Assembly: GCA_021613375.1 (NCBI GenBank)
Contig: CM038702.1
Coordinates: forward strand, 25,640,349-25,704,348
DNA: 64,000 nucleotides
Origin: Megaleporinus macrocephalus
Taxonomy: Eukaryota; Chordata; Actinopteri; Characiformes; Anostomidae
Direction of reading: 5' to 3'
Made by a program: the position numbers and the translations under genes. The notes under the pieces were generated by a model, which saw nothing but the letters and a program-made list of their open reading frames with translations, was not told the DNA's origin and did no database searches. How positions within the stretch are numbered: position 1 is the first letter of the stretch; the number at the start of each line of letters is the position of its first letter. Of the stretch, positions 37,901-51,942 are shown piece by piece.

Positions 37901-40084
37901 AATGGACAATGTAATTATGATCTGTGAAATTAGAGATGCTGGGCAAACTATTAAGCTCCAGTTTAGCAATGTGGACCATTTACTTCACTATCAAACAGTC
38001 GCATACATCTGAAGAAAAGCTAAAGAGTATGACTTCCCAGTATGGCTGCATTGTTGCTGTATGGTTTTGTATCTATAGAACAGCTTTCATCAACTTACTT
38101 TGTATTGCTGGCATTTTTTAATAAAAAGTTCTCACATTCTGAAGTATGGGGACATATTTGCATAGTATTCCAATAACATCACACAATTATGTAGCAGCTC
38201 AAGTTCATTAATCATTGCAGTGGTTTTTCTTATGATATAACAAAACCATAATCAATAGAGCAAAGGCACTAACTTACTTTTGTGGAATACTTTATTTAAT
38301 TTCAAACAAAAGTATTTAAACCAATACATTTTAGTATACTGCCTTGGCTTTATTTGATTTGTTGCTGTAATATCAACAAATGAAAGCTGGAATCTAAATA
38401 ACTGAGGAATCCTACTGCGTTACTAATGCTGTGTCTCAACCCACATACTAAAACACTAAATTAGTAATAAGATCTTTCTCTGTTATCAGCTTACAAAAGC
38501 TTACAACTGTTATAAACAAATTAGGTACATCCACATGTCATTTTGGTTCTGTTCCTACTTTATTCTTTAAAATGGTTTGTGACTGTGTTTAAAATTATGT
38601 CATAACTATTATAAACTGTTCTGTGTCAACAAGTGTTTTCCAGACACTTTTAAAACTGCCTTGTCGCTACTAAAAAAAAAACAGTAACATAGATCCTGCC
38701 ATCCTAAATAACTTTAGACCAACTTAAAACCTTTCTTGAGTAAGATCTGAGAAAAAAATTGTATTCAAATAATTACAAGTTATATGAGAAGTTTCAATCA
38801 GAGACAATTACATAATACTTAGCAATGATGTACAACATCCTTTTATTTTACTCTTATTGGATCTTAATGCGACTTCTTATACCATTGATCACAAGATTCT
38901 AATCGGCCATGTTGAATACTTAGTCAGCATGTCATGCACAGTGTTAGAGCAGTTAAAATACTGTATTTTTTAACAAATAGACTGTTCACGGTTTCTTAAT
39001 TTATTTTGTATAATATTATATAAAATAATTATATATTATATAAATTATATATATTTTGTGATAAACCACAAGGTTCAATTTTAGGGCCTTGCTTTTTCTC
39101 TTTGTAGATGTGATGTCATTAGGAAACATTATATAAACTTTCATAGTTATGCTGCTGACATTTTTTAAAATTCTTCTGATAATCTAAACTCGGTAGTCAG
39201 ACTTGCAAGCTATGTGTCAGATATTTCGCAGTGTATGTCACACAAAATTAAATCAAGAAAAAAAGTCAATGGTCTTTCTTAAAACTGATTTAAGCTATGA
39301 ATATTAAACACTCTTTAGCTATGAATATAAAACCTAAAGTCAGAAACCAGCTATGGTTGACAAGACAAGTATTATTTGCAGCTTGCTTAACAAAATAGAG
39401 GCAGGAGTTCTAAACAAATGCAATGAGTAGAGGTTGTTTATACGTCCTATTCTAGTGTTTAGAAGCTTTTTTAAGCTTGTTCATTGACAAATATCTCCTA
39501 TTCAACTGAACAAAAGCATGTATTAAGGTTGTTAATGCACTAATATGCCAATCCAATCCTAGCATGTAGGAGCGTTTATTTGCATATTAGCTGAGGTTGT
39601 GCTCCATATGGGGATAGAATTATTATATTTATATTGCTTATACAGTTATGTTATTTATGGTATAGATTAACAATACAGCATAATATGTGTATAACGAAAA
39701 TTAGGGATGCTCCAAAACCAATATTTTCCTTCCAAATGCTGATATAGAGTACAGATAATCTATATAGCCTACGCAGTTCCACGTTTTAGAGTGCTTTAAA
39801 TATTTTCATTCATTGATTTTGGTAAATGTGATCCTGATGTCAGTAATAAAACATATCAAGCTTGAATAAATGTCATTTGCTTGTTGTATCTGATGACAGG
39901 GAAGGCCACTAAAGAACACTAAAGAACTCCTTGTTATAGTTTGAGATGACTTTTGCTTTGTGACATGCTGCATCATAATGCTGGTTATTGGTAACTGTTA
40001 GAAGGTTAGATAAATGATCAATAAATGGCCATAAATTGTGAAATTATCAGCAACAATACTCAGATAAAAAAGTTATAATCGGTC

Positions 40085-40345
40085 GGTATTAATGGGTACA
40101 AAGTGTGCCAAGAAAACGTTCCCCACATCTGTATACCACCTACACCAGCCTGGACTGTTGACACAAAGCAACTTGGTTCCAAAGATTTTGCTGTTGGTGC
40201 CAAATTCTGACCCTACCAGAAATCAAGATTTATCAGACCACACTACATTTTTACTAAACGGTTTTGGTGAGCATGTGCCCACAGCTGCTTCAGCTGTCTG
40301 ATCTTGGCAGACAGAAGTGGATCCTGACAGCATCTTCCGCTGTTG
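40085..40345 (-). pseudogene. Second Tc1-like transposase relic, central fragment
   Basis: On the minus strand, a frame from about 40345 reads RQMGYNSGRCCQDPLLSAKI then RQLKQLWAHAHQN. After stops and small gaps it continues with WSDK-like sequence, then STVQAGVGGIQMWGTFSWHT. These match the middle of a different, common fish Tc1-like family (LLSAKNRKLRLQFARAHQNW, WSDESRF, VQAGGGGVMVWGMFSWHT from memory). It covers the end of the DNA-binding region and the first catalytic Asp; the second Asp and the Glu are absent. Several stops and a shift make it a dead fragment. The termini of this family end with an AATAAAGTGGCC motif, which links it to the minisatellite copies elsewhere in the window. Confidence 0.75.
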
Positions 40346-41094
40346 TAGCCCATCTGTCTCAAAGTTTGATGTGTTGTACATTTAATGTGCTGAGCATAGC
40401 AACATGCCATGCTAAGCTAAGCTCAAGATGACTGGAGTTAGTTGCACTATGGCTTGTGCAAATAAAAGATTTGCTCCACAAGAGCTTGAGGAGCATCCTT
40501 CTTTCAAATCAGAGGTGTAGAAAATGTTCAGGTTCAACTTTGACAGCAGTGGAGAGTGAAGGCTCAGACAAGGACAGTGTGTTAGCGTTCAAGGGTTGTA
40601 TTGGATGTGCACGGAAACCCATGAAATACACTAAGGTATATTAAATGGCAACACCTGACCAGAGGATTCCAACTACTTATCCTCAATGCTTTTAAGCAGC
40701 CTCCAGATGCAAAAGCTGACAGGATCAAAAACGTTACGAAACAATTGGTGCATACTTTTCATCGGCTGTGCTCCCAAATGCAGTAGTAATATGACAAGAG
40801 TAGAAATATGATCACAAAACATAGAAATATGCAAAAGCAGAAAAGTTTGAATGTTGATCTGAATGAGTCAGTCTGTCAGAAGCTTTTTTAAATTAAGCCT
40901 CAAATGTGTCTTCTCACTGCAGTGTATGAGAGTGATGGTAGAGATGAGAGAGAGTAATTTAGAAATTGTTTTTGTACTGAAATCATAATGAACTCACCCA
41001 CTTCTGGCATAATATGATGTTCTTTTTAGCTCATTTTCATACCACTTTATACAAGCTCATTTACATCAGAGCTCTGTCATAAATCTACCAGCCA

Positions 41095-41285
41095 GAGTCT
41101 CTCTGTTTCTGTGATAAGAGGCGTTACAAATGATAAATGAAAACAGCCCCCAACTGATCGAAAGAGATCCAAACAATGACTGCTATCGAATTGAAGACAT
41201 TTGTTCCACATTAGCGCATGCTAATGGGAAAGAACCCAGCAGGGAGCGGGTGGCAGCTGCGTTCAAACGTTACTGAGTCTTGGGC
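41095..41285. promoter_or_regulatory. Possible regulatory element near the signal-peptide exon
   Basis: Repeat-free block about 0.6 kb inside intron 1 from that exon. It has TGATAAGAGG (GATA-type) and a perfect inverted homeodomain pair ATTAGC-GCAT-GCTAAT at 41210-41225. Function inferred only. Confidence 0.25.
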
Positions 41286-41704
41286 TTGACGTCACATTTC
41301 ACAGCTGGTTTAGAGAAGATCATCTAGGGGAATATTCTAAAGTCTAAAGAAGTTTCCTCAAGGATGTGGCTCTAAAAAAAGGGAAGTGACCTCATGATAA
41401 GGGGGGGAGGGCATTGAGGAATCCTAAAATGGGAAGACACTCTGCAACAACCTCATGATATTGAGGTGTAAACTCACTAAAATAAGGTTTCGGATTCAAC
41501 AAACAAAAACAAATCTGAGATAACTAATGTCTTTATTACCCATAAACAGATTAGACTTCCATCACTTTACAGCTTCCAAAACTAAACATCTTATCTGGTC
41601 GACTACATTTAGGGTGTAGAAAAGAAAAAAAAAACAGAATTTGATTTAATTCTAGAATATTGAAAAAATTTACAAGCACCGGTCTGATGCATTCAGTACA
41701 AGAA

Positions 41705-41802
41705 AGGTGTTTACAATGAAGTGGCCAGTGAGTGGAAGTATGTGGTAGGTGTTTCTAATAAAGTGTCCAGTGAGTGGAAGTACAAGGTAGATGTTTCACG
41801 GT
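41705..41802 (+). repeat. Minisatellite, ~41-bp unit, two units
   Basis: Two units with GAAGTGGCCAGTGAGTGGAAG and AATAAAGTGTCCAGTGAGTGG. It lies 50 bases inside intron 1 from the donor of the signal-peptide exon. Confidence 0.85.
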
Positions 41803-41854
41803 GTTGAAACATAATCAGCAGTAGTTGATCCTAAAAAAGAGTAACAGATCTTAC

Positions 41855-42010
41855 CTTGAAAAGGGAGAAAGACCCTGGGCTGTGGTGGAGAGGGAGCAGA
41901 GATGAAGGTGACGAAGAGAAAAAGAGAGAGGACCCTCTGTGCCACCATCATGGACCCCACCAATCTCCCCATGACCCCAACGGTGAGGAAACACACCTGG
42001 ATCAGCACAC
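41855..42010 (-). CDS. sema3c: sema3c first coding exon (signal peptide), partial gene
   Basis: Semaphorin-3C is a secreted class-3 semaphorin that signals through neuropilin/plexin receptors in axon, neural crest and vascular guidance. Coding runs from an ATG at 41972-41970 to 41855: 39 codons plus one base (phase 1). The peptide has a basic/polar start, a hydrophobic core (VLSLFLFVTFISA) and ends PRVFLPFQ, which aligns with the end of the human SEMA3C signal-peptide exon (ARVYLTFD). The donor is CAAG/gtaaga; the acceptor ends ctgtctgcag just above 42010, so 42010-41973 is 5' UTR. Two further in-frame ATGs (41951 and 41948) could serve instead and would give a more typical signal peptide. 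The single trailing G joins with AA at the start of the 6862-7022 exon to make Glu, matching human E in FDELR. The exon is isolated by about 35 kb of intron downstream. Confidence 0.85.
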
Positions 42011-45000
42011 CTGCAGACAGTACACAAATCAGAACTTCTACTCATGTACAAAACATTTATCTACTGACAAGACAGCCACATATACAAGTTAACTTAAAAT
42101 AATGATTTATTTATCAATGGTAGTCAACAATTTCTAATTAACTTGTTAACTTAAGTATTTTTTTTATGTGTTTATTTTATCTTATCTCACTGAAACAAGT
42201 GCAGAAAACTTTCAATCCACACCATATTAGTAGGAGAAGGAAGATATATTTAATTTAAATCTGAAAAGTTATCATGTATATAGTCTTATTTTGCGGAAAA
42301 CTGTGAGAAGTCAAACCTCTTGATTAACTGTTGAATTGACTGTTATTGTAATTAGTCATGTGTCTGTGTAATTGATTATGTAGTTATGCGTTCTTATATA
42401 AATAATTATGTAATGTAAATCAAAGGGATAGCAATATATATCCTTCTAAGAGTTACAGAGGTGCAGACTCTGCAAGTGCAGGAAAGAAAAAGAGGCACTG
42501 GGGGGAAGCACTATGTAACTGAATGTCTCCATCAAGAAGATAAAATAGCAGCTTAAAAGTTCAAAAGTTTAGCTTTTCTTTTCCAAGAGGCACAAGTCAC
42601 TTAAAGTTAGGAAATATCTTTAGCGAAGTGCTATATCAAAACCCTTTCAAACACAGGGCCCTAAATTCCTAATGAAATGCATCTGTTCTGCTGTCCCTCT
42701 GAGAGATTTCTTACAGAAAGAGCTTTTATGTTTAATTAATATTGTGGTAGAAATGCTGCAAGCTCAGTCTTTCTAACAATTGATGTTCAAAGCTTCTGTC
42801 CACAATCACTCTCTGTACATCGCACAGTTTGTGTTAGCATGCTTTTTCTAACGTATCGTAACCTCCAGCCCAGTTTAAAGAAATGTCTGTATTTACTTAT
42901 CTTGAACAAAAGAAGCAAAGAGCACACACACTCTTTTCTGTCTTATGTTCCATTACGCTACAATAACAGATCAATAATACATGAAGAAGAGTTTTCTTTT
43001 TTTCTGTCAGGGGAAACTAGATAACAACACAATACCTGCTTCATAAATGTGTGGCTGTGTGTGTTTATTTATGTCTTTGTGGGGACTTAAAAAAAAAATG
43101 TTTTATCTATTAAAAACAGAAAAAGAGACCACAGCTGATCTTTTGATTGCTGATATTAAAGAAATGCTCCACCTTTTTAATTTAGAGCAATTAATGATAT
43201 TTATAGATTTTGTGATCAATTATGTCCCATTATGTTACAATATCTATTACAAATCTATTCTATCTGGAGATTTACTACATCAAGAACTTAATTGGATTAA
43301 ATTTATTGCAGATTGTGTTTTAAAATCGACACTTTACTTGAGATAGATAATAAGCATAAGATCAAAACTATGAAACATACTTTACTTCCAGCTATACAGA
43401 AGCACTTTTCTTCTCTTTGAAATGCTACTCAATCCACGGTAACTAATGTAAGATAGATGTAACATACAGTCAGCTACTTTTAGTGATTTAATGTTAAGGA
43501 ACATCATAATCATCTCTGCTATTAACTACTTAAGTATATACAGGATACTCAGCATGGTATCTAAATTGGTATTGACAAGTATTCAGAAAACATGTACTGG
43601 ATCTGAAAAAAGATGTTATTGATGCATTAAAGATGTTATTAAAGATTAAGATGTTATTAAAGCTAAAGCTTTCCTTTAATCATTTTTCATTTTCGTCAGG
43701 AATACAGTCACCATAGCAACCGTGAATGCTACGGATGGTTGTGTACCACTATGAGGCACAGAACAATGGTATTGTCAAAGCCAATATGTGAATGGAGTAT
43801 TATACTAGCTTCACTGTTTGTGTATAAATAATTGTAAAGTTTGAACTAGTTCTGGTTTGGCCTCGTTCCACCCAGCACATAGCCGGTTGGACATTTGTCT
43901 CAACAGCACCAAGGCCTCTACAAGCTATGCTTACAAAATCAAACCTACTTACATCTTCATTGCATCCTTGTGGAATTTATAAATTAGCCTTTGTTCCAAA
44001 CACACTTATAACAGAAGTCAATGGGCAGATGCTTTTAAGTGCGATACCACTGATATTATAAATGTTCTGTATAATTTATTGCAAATATAGAACTTTTATG
44101 TACAGTGTTAACCCCCAGTGATCCAATTAACATACCTATGTGTCTTCTAAGCTTTTATTTGTAATGTTGATAATGGTAAAATTTGTACCTTTCCACCATG
44201 AATGGATTTCAAAATTTCTGCATACTCATAATCATTTCATGTAACAACTTTCTGTGGTTTAGCTGTTAAAGGCTTTTAGTGGTTCCTGTCACCAGCTGTG
44301 AAAAAAATACAGATTTTGGAAAGTTTTTCTTGAACTAAGCATTTTATATCCAACCACTATGAATGACTTGTTTACCTCTTAACCATTAAGTTAAGCTTAG
44401 AAAGCTTGAAAAATCATTGGAATTTCCCTTTAAGCTTGAGGCTATGTTAGGTGGAGGAGAGCAGTGTGTCCATATCCCCATCCAGACAGCAAACACCTCA
44501 CAAGGACAGGAATACACACTACTTTGTATGTGTATGAGTGTGTGTAAGACAGCGAGAGAGCAGAGAGATAAAAGAGGAGCAAATGGAGAGAGTGAGAGAG
44601 AACAAGGAGTATATCTGTGCTCATGGCTAATATATGAAGCATGTGAAAGATTCATACACGAGGTCGAGAGAGACACCAGGCAGCCTAAAACATCTGCAAA
44701 ACCATCTGCATTCTCTTAAAGCACTAGAACTGAATTGTATGAGAAAATGAAATACTCCACCCACAAATATGTTTGTTAATAGCTACTGTTGTGAGGTTAG
44801 AGAAGCTTTACACAACAGTAATAAAAATCCCATTCAATGTAAATGTAAACTGTAGTTGACTTTTAGAGTCATAGCATTAAGTTTCGAGTTTAATAGGCTG
44901 TGCTGAGCTGTGCTGTGTCCAAATCATTACTTTTTCTATGCAAAGTCACCCTATTATAAGATGTTAGGTAAAAATTACATTGCAACCCTAAAGAAAGTGT

Positions 45001-46159
45001 GCTATAGTTAGTTTGATTCATTAGGTTAAACAGGTTTTAGAACCAGTGTTCTATAAGGTTGTCCAGCCTGGCGAAGAATGGTTTGGTCAACTGCATGAAG
45101 ATGCATAAAAATGCAACACTGCACTGATGAGCAATTACAATGCAACTTCATACTAAACATAAATATACTTCAGATATACCTCTATGAATACGTCCTAACT
45201 GGTGCATGTCACTGTGGTCACACCTACTGAGTGGCAGCTTTAGTGTTTAGGGTGAATGGTGGCAAAACACAAAAACATTGAAAATGAGAAAGAGCTTTTG
45301 TGCGGTATAAACACATTTAGCAAGAAATCATACGTTTTGGAAACTGCTGAGAGATAAAGGAAAAAAAAGCAACAGACCATTCTGAGGGAGAATGTATGTG
45401 CTGCACCATTAAAGGTGGAATGATGGGGACATTCTAACAAAGAAACTTTAGAATAGGAAGTTGAGTACATATGAATTACCTAATTTCTAAGGTTTCCTAT
45501 ATTGATATAGAGTTTTCATACTGATCTAGTCGTAATGTCTGTGTTTGCTATGTCCAAGGGATGTCTGATTAACACAAAGCCCTGCAGCTGATGCTTTGTT
45601 TTAACCAATAATGCATTAGCTTGCCTGCTACTGCAAGAACATAGAAAGATATCTAATTACAGTGCATTGGTTGGGGCACTTCGGAGATGTTTTGGGTACA
45701 GGTGGACAGGGAAGTTTTTTGGGGGCTGATACCGATTGTCGTTCAGTACCATTAAACAGTAGCCTGTTATGTGTATCATTATTCCACATCTCATAGTAGT
45801 ACGCAGACCACTGCAGCATGAAGACTTGCAAATGCTTCTGGGGTGAGACAGCATTACTGTGATGAGTGTCAGTGGAGAGCTTTAGCAATGAAGACAGTCT
45901 TTTAATGTGGAAAATGTCAGGAGGAGCTCTGTGCTCTTTTATTTTTGTTTTATAATACAGGGTTTGTCTGGAATTCAGCAACGAGGCATTTGGCGTTCAT
46001 GGCTCTGAAAAAAAATATCATCCGGTGTATTCCACTGCTGCAGTCAATAACGTTTGGAAAATTGGCCTCTTGGTGTAGCGCTCCACTCATCACTGCAGTC
46101 TGCAGAATGTAGCTTACAGTGACAGAATTTCAGTTGCAGTTCCATAAAAAAATGGAATA

Positions 46160-46245
46160 CTGTTTGCCCCAGGCCACGACTGAGGTGCCCTTGAGCACGG
46201 CATCTAACCCTGGGCACCATGGATAGGGCTGCCCACCGCTCCGAG
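46160..46245 (-). repeat. Dispersed repeat with GTGCTCAAGGGCACCTCA motif, copy 2
   Basis: The minus strand reads CGGAGCGGTGGGCAGCCCTA, GGTGCCCAGGGTTAGATGCC, GTGCTCAAGGGCACCTCAGT. It is the inverted relative of 59515-59625. Confidence 0.65.
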
Positions 46246-46862
46246 GTCAAATTCCGCTGTGTACAAACACATGTGGCTAATTCGAGTTCTAAATTCTAAA
46301 AATTCTGGGTTGAGTGATGTACTCGTAAGTATCATGTCAGGCTAGTGGCGAGTTGTGTTCTGATAGTTTTACACATTTTACAAGTTGCTTCAGTCGAATT
46401 ACAAACTGCCAAACTGGCAACATGTTATCTATTGACATACACAGCGAAGTCCAATACACCACAGTTGTAGTCCCATAGTCAAAAGTCAAAGGCACAGAAT
46501 TTCTAACTCCATCTAGTTTTTGAAAGAGGAACTGCAGAGTCCTGTGATAAAGGGGCAGAAAGCCGGGCTGCAGCCATCCTTAGCAATCCTTGCAAATCCT
46601 TAACAATCCTCAAGAAACATGGCTCATATGTTTTACATCACTGATCCGCTCTCAGGATCACCTAGAAAAATACCTAACAAGCGCTGATTACACGTTTGGG
46701 CCCAAAATCAGCGGATCGATCCTTTCCAACTTTTTTCCGGCTAGGGTTCCTTTGGTCTGTATTGTTTAACTGCCGAAGATAGGCAGAGGAACCACTGAGA
46801 GCCCTGGCTAATGATACTAAATGATACTAAAACTAAAACTAGCTAGACAAGTTTAGCTTCAC

Positions 46863-47357
46863 ATGCCACTTTCTGTGCACAGCAAGACCACTTCATCATG
46901 GTACTGCCTTCACCCCAACACGTCCACACACAGCTGGTCCGCCCATGCAACTTGCCCAAGACCTGGAATTGGTGTTGGTTGGAGAGATGGTGTTGTCAGC
47001 AGCTTCACAGAGCACAGATGTTACACGCCCTGCAGTCAGAGATGTAGAGGAGTAGAGGAGTCAAAGGCGTTATCAAAGCTGGCATGGGTGAAGGAGTTCA
47101 CAGAACTGTTACATAGACTGGCCATTGCTGCAGCCATACAGCTAATGCCACCAGGCTGCCGGCGCTGGACAGGCAGCCATCTGGGACTTCTGGCTGGGGA
47201 TTGTCCATTGATGGTCACAAGGAGCGGGAACGCCACAAAGCTGGTGGAGCTGCCCGTTAGGACCAGCTGTGCCATTGACATGGCTCCAAAGGAGGAGGGT
47301 GCACGCCCCCGGACTTTGCGATCCTTGCAACTCGTATATTGTGTAGGGCGGGAATAG
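46863..47357 (+). other. Unrecognised 164-codon open frame in a GC-richer island
   Basis: The frame starts MPLSVHSKTTSSWYCLHPN and ends with a stop after YCVGRE. It is cysteine- and tryptophan-rich with no transmembrane or known domain that I can see. The block from 46.73 to 47.36 kb is more GC-rich than its surroundings, which can open frames by chance on both strands. It may be a fragment of an old repeat or a retrocopy. I would not call it a gene. Confidence 0.15.
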
Positions 47358-50300
47358 GAGTGACCTGGTACATGTGTGTGAACGAAGAGCAGAGGGAAGA
47401 GATGTGAACAAGCTGTTAGTAAAAGAAAACTCTGTTTATGTACAGCCTAGCTGTAGTTGACAGCAACTGGAAAATAAAGTACTATAACTTATGTGAAGTC
47501 TGGTTTAATAGTCACAAACACTACAATGTGTTACAGAACTGTAACTTACAGAACATGAAGTGTTATATGTAAAATGTTGTTATTAACATTACTTATAAAA
47601 CATTACATACAAAAAGAGGACACACAGGTGTTTTTGGAAGCTATATTAAGTCCAAAAATTGGCAGAATTCTCCTTTTAGTTGTAAAAATGTATTTGAATG
47701 TAGGCAGAGAGAGAGCAAAGAAGCAAGTGGAAAACTTTGCATGGGTGTTTGTTGTGTGTATGTGTACAAGCATATGGAAAACTGCAAAACATTTCACTGA
47801 AACGTCTTTGGCAGAGAGCGGGAGAGACAAACAGTGCTGCCTAAGCTGGGCGGCGGCTGATCCTCTGTCTCTAACTGGCCTGTAGCCCTCACTCGCACAC
47901 AACACACACGCATACACACAGCTGCTAAAGTCATCAGTGGGTCATCTCTAGCCCAACGCTGAGCCTGCGTCAGGGTGCTGAGGTGTTGAGTGTACAGTAG
48001 CTTCAGTGTTCAGCACAACCTGAGATCACTCGGCCCGCCTTCATATATCACACTGATCTGATCTCATCTGATCCAGTTCACTCTGAACTGTCCTTATGTG
48101 GCCCCTCACATGCTGTTCCATCTGATAATACTTCTCAAATGAAAATAAGTTGAGTTGTGTATTTCATCTAGGGTTAGCTGTTATGAATTTTATCATCATT
48201 TATCATTTAATGAAAACGAACTGAGCTGAACTGGGACATAACAAAGAAGGAGACAGCTCACTGACTGAAAAACGAATGGGAAAGTAGGGCTGTCACTATA
48301 ATGACATATTAGCTAAAGATTAACTGTCATCTAAATAATTGTGATTAATGTCTTCTCTATATTTTTTATATGTGTTTGATTGCCTGTAATACAGTAGACT
48401 GTAATTAGATGGCCAGATTGGCTGATTAGTCTTCTTACTTGCTAATAGTTAACAGTGGTTGTGATGTCAAATTAATACTGTACACAATCACAGCGGAAAG
48501 TGATCACAGTGATCTTAAACATTTGTGATCATCTCAAATACCTGTGATTAGGTAATTGGTATCTGTTTTTAAAACCCCTGCAAAAAAAAACAGCCAAATG
48601 GCTTGCTGGTAAAGCCACATGCAGGAAAAGCTAAAAGCTCTCCTCATTAGAAAGATATATGTAGAAGTCAGAAAATGCTGAAAATTATTTTGTACTGTCG
48701 CCAGGTTGAACAATTGTTATACAAATCTGGTGGAAACCTCTTTCAACTTAATGAATTTAGGTTGGAGTTTGGATTCATTACAACATACAGTTCCCAGTGT
48801 GGAAAGCTATGCTACTGGGCTGAACTGTACTTGGCGCAGGCAATTGAAACTTAGTAGTGTGGAAAAAAATTTCCACTATTTCAATTATACAGAAACAGAA
48901 ATCCTACACCAGCTCTGTCCTACCAGCGTGAACTTACTCGCACATACAAAATAAATGTGATCTGGATTTGTGCTAGTGCTTTGTTTTAGTGCTAAAGCTT
49001 GTCCAACCATCATAAAATGAAAGAAACACAATTTTGGATTTATTTAGTTTAAAATAAACACTGACCTAGACTATCTGTACTGTCATGTAATTTCATACAA
49101 ACTTATCCATATCATATAAAACTGTGACCATAGATTTAACACGCACATCTAGCCGCACCTCTTCAGAAGTCCCTGAACCCCAAAATTCATTCCACCATCA
49201 CATAAAAACTAAATAAGCATCAACAACACAATAGGTTGTTGAAAAATCTTTTCAGGTTGAGTTTTCCACCCTTACCGCAAATGTAACTGCGGCACTGGAG
49301 CTACAAGGCTAATGTAGCTACAAGGCTAATGTAGCTACCAAATAATGGAAGACTATTAGTGTACCAGTTAAAATGGTACTGGATGCCTAAAGCTGCATTC
49401 ACAGGGATGGTTTGTATGTGTAAGAAACACATATACTGCCATTATTTTAATAGACAACAGTGCATTGAGGGACAGAACACACCAACAGGAGGCATGGCAA
49501 AATGCAATTTCTTTAGGAAGTTTTTAATACTACATGATGTGTCACAATATCTTTTTTGTTTTTAAGTTGAAACAGACAAAATTCTTCCATATTTTAGTTG
49601 GGAAGTAATTTTAATTAATATTAATAGCAATACGCACAATATGCTTGTGACATATCAATTTCACAGTAATATTGTCTTGTTACCCAGCTCTACCACCAAC
49701 ACACAGCAAAGTTTTATTTAGAATTTAAACATAGAGTTTATAGTTAGGGTTAGGTTAGCTGGGGTTCCCCAGCCCTTACACTGATGTATCCATGTGTCAG
49801 CCAACAGGATACATTGTAGGGTGGGCTTCAGTCAATTAAGTACATTTTAACTATAATGGAAGAAAAAATAATGCCTGCGATGAACTCACATCCAGATAAT
49901 AGCCAAATAATATAGTTATAAAGCTCTTTAACAGTTTAGCAGAGATGTAGAACCCAGGCCTACAGACATAGTAGGACAGCAAATTGTCTAAACTTGAAAA
50001 AAAACAACTGTCAGTAGTTTTCACTCATCATTTTTCATGTTTGTATGAGAAAACTTGGGACATCTTGTGAGCAATTACCTCATGACCCAATTTACACCTC
50101 ACTTCATTTGTCTTGAGTATCAGGATTATATCTGGATAAGGCACATAAAAAATAAGTGTATATGCAACCAGGATGCATTTAAAACAGATACAAATTTGCT
50201 CTAACCACTTCAGCAGACACTTTTAAGCCACATGATGTAGCAGCATAAATGCAACCATCTCTCCAAATATTCCTCAACAAAACCCCTTCCAGTACAGCCG

Positions 50301-51942
50301 GAATCCTCTTTATGCAGTTTATCACTGGGCACATGATCTGTGTCTGCATGGAAGATATTCACAAAGGATGCACATGATTGGAGACAAAATGGCATGCTTA
50401 ATAACAAAATGAACAGACACCACTGTGTAAAACAAACTGGAGGTGATAGAGGCTAAACGAATAAACAACTAGTAATTAGTTGCTATGTAATGCGGGCATT
50501 TGCATATTCCATCCAACACAGCAATTGGATTTCAGTCCTACTAACCAGAGACATTTGACTACCAAGTGTAAATGCTTGTGGTTAAAATCTTATTAGGATA
50601 AAATCCAGATACTAGTCACATGAAGTGACCCGGTGTAAATAGGGTCAAATAGACTTGCTTGTAATTTCTGACACTGTATAAAACTGTTAGCCATAAACAT
50701 GGAACACAATACAGATAAAATTCAGTGATGGCTGTAAAACTAAAGAAGCAAGTCACTAAACATGTCTTGGCAAAGCTCATCCACATACAGTCAGTGACAA
50801 CTGTCTCCCTATATGTAAGTGGGCTTAGATACTTTTGTGGTGCATCATCCAGCAGGTGCTGTATGACAAAAGCAAGTGACACTGACCACAAAATCCACTT
50901 ATGTAGTGAATTTCACACTCAGCCACATTCACTGTACAAGATTTGGGCTGAAGCCTGATAAATTTTCCAGCTTTCTCCCTCTCGGAATTTACCTTCAGAA
51001 GTGATTACCCATGATTACTTCCAGCATATCACGTACATCATCAAAGAATGTGTTGATCCAAAATGGTGAACAGGTTAGAAGATTTATTTTTCCAAGCTTA
51101 ATGGAAACTATTAAGCAATGCGAAAGGTACATATATACAGCAGGACTCCTTCAACAAAACTGTCTGATGGAAAAGTCTGTCTGAGCTGTGTTTAAACAGA
51201 GCTTAGTTTCTATGTTTTAGGCAAATGAATCTTGCCAAGATGTGTTGGAAGTGAATTCATTTATCAGCTGAGATTCCTTAAATCAACCAAATATCATGCA
51301 GCCTCAGGCCAACCACTTCAGATCAATGTTTATATTAACTATCAGAGTGGCGAAAATGTGATCTGAGTGATTTTAACCATTGTTGGTGCCAGATGGGCTG
51401 ATTGTTGTACCAATGCGAGCAAGCATGAAGCTTCTTTTGTACTGTGATAGAAAACAGTAGTACACAGAAAGCTCCACTTCCACATGCTGATCTATTTTAC
51501 TTTAAACACTGTGGACATACATGAACACCAGCTACCCTGGCAGCAGATTTTAATCAGTTGAGATAAACAGAATGGCTAGATCGCCCATTCGGTTTTCAAT
51601 TGCAGTTTATCTTTTCTTGCCTAACAGATGTGCTTGTCTTAGAACGAGAATAATAATATTTTTAAACATCTGTTAGCCCATAAATAGAGAGAGAGAGATA
51701 GAGAGGGAAAGAGAGAAAGGGAAAAAAGTGAGAATCTCATGCTTGGCACAACATGTGGAAAGAACCTCTATTAAAGAATGATTCTTTTATTACTTATCGC
51801 ATTTAAGCCAATCCTTAACTCTCCTTTTATAAGAATGTAATAAAAGGTAATAACGCTTTAAGCCTCACACGATTTTATTCACCCCCCCCACACACACACA
51901 CAAGTCTTGTTTGGGTGAATTGTGGGGCTATGTTTGAGACTT

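Noticed and set aside
45628..45981. 117-codon minus frame
   Set aside because: No domain, no splice or promoter context, and similar-length frames are expected by chance in 64 kb.
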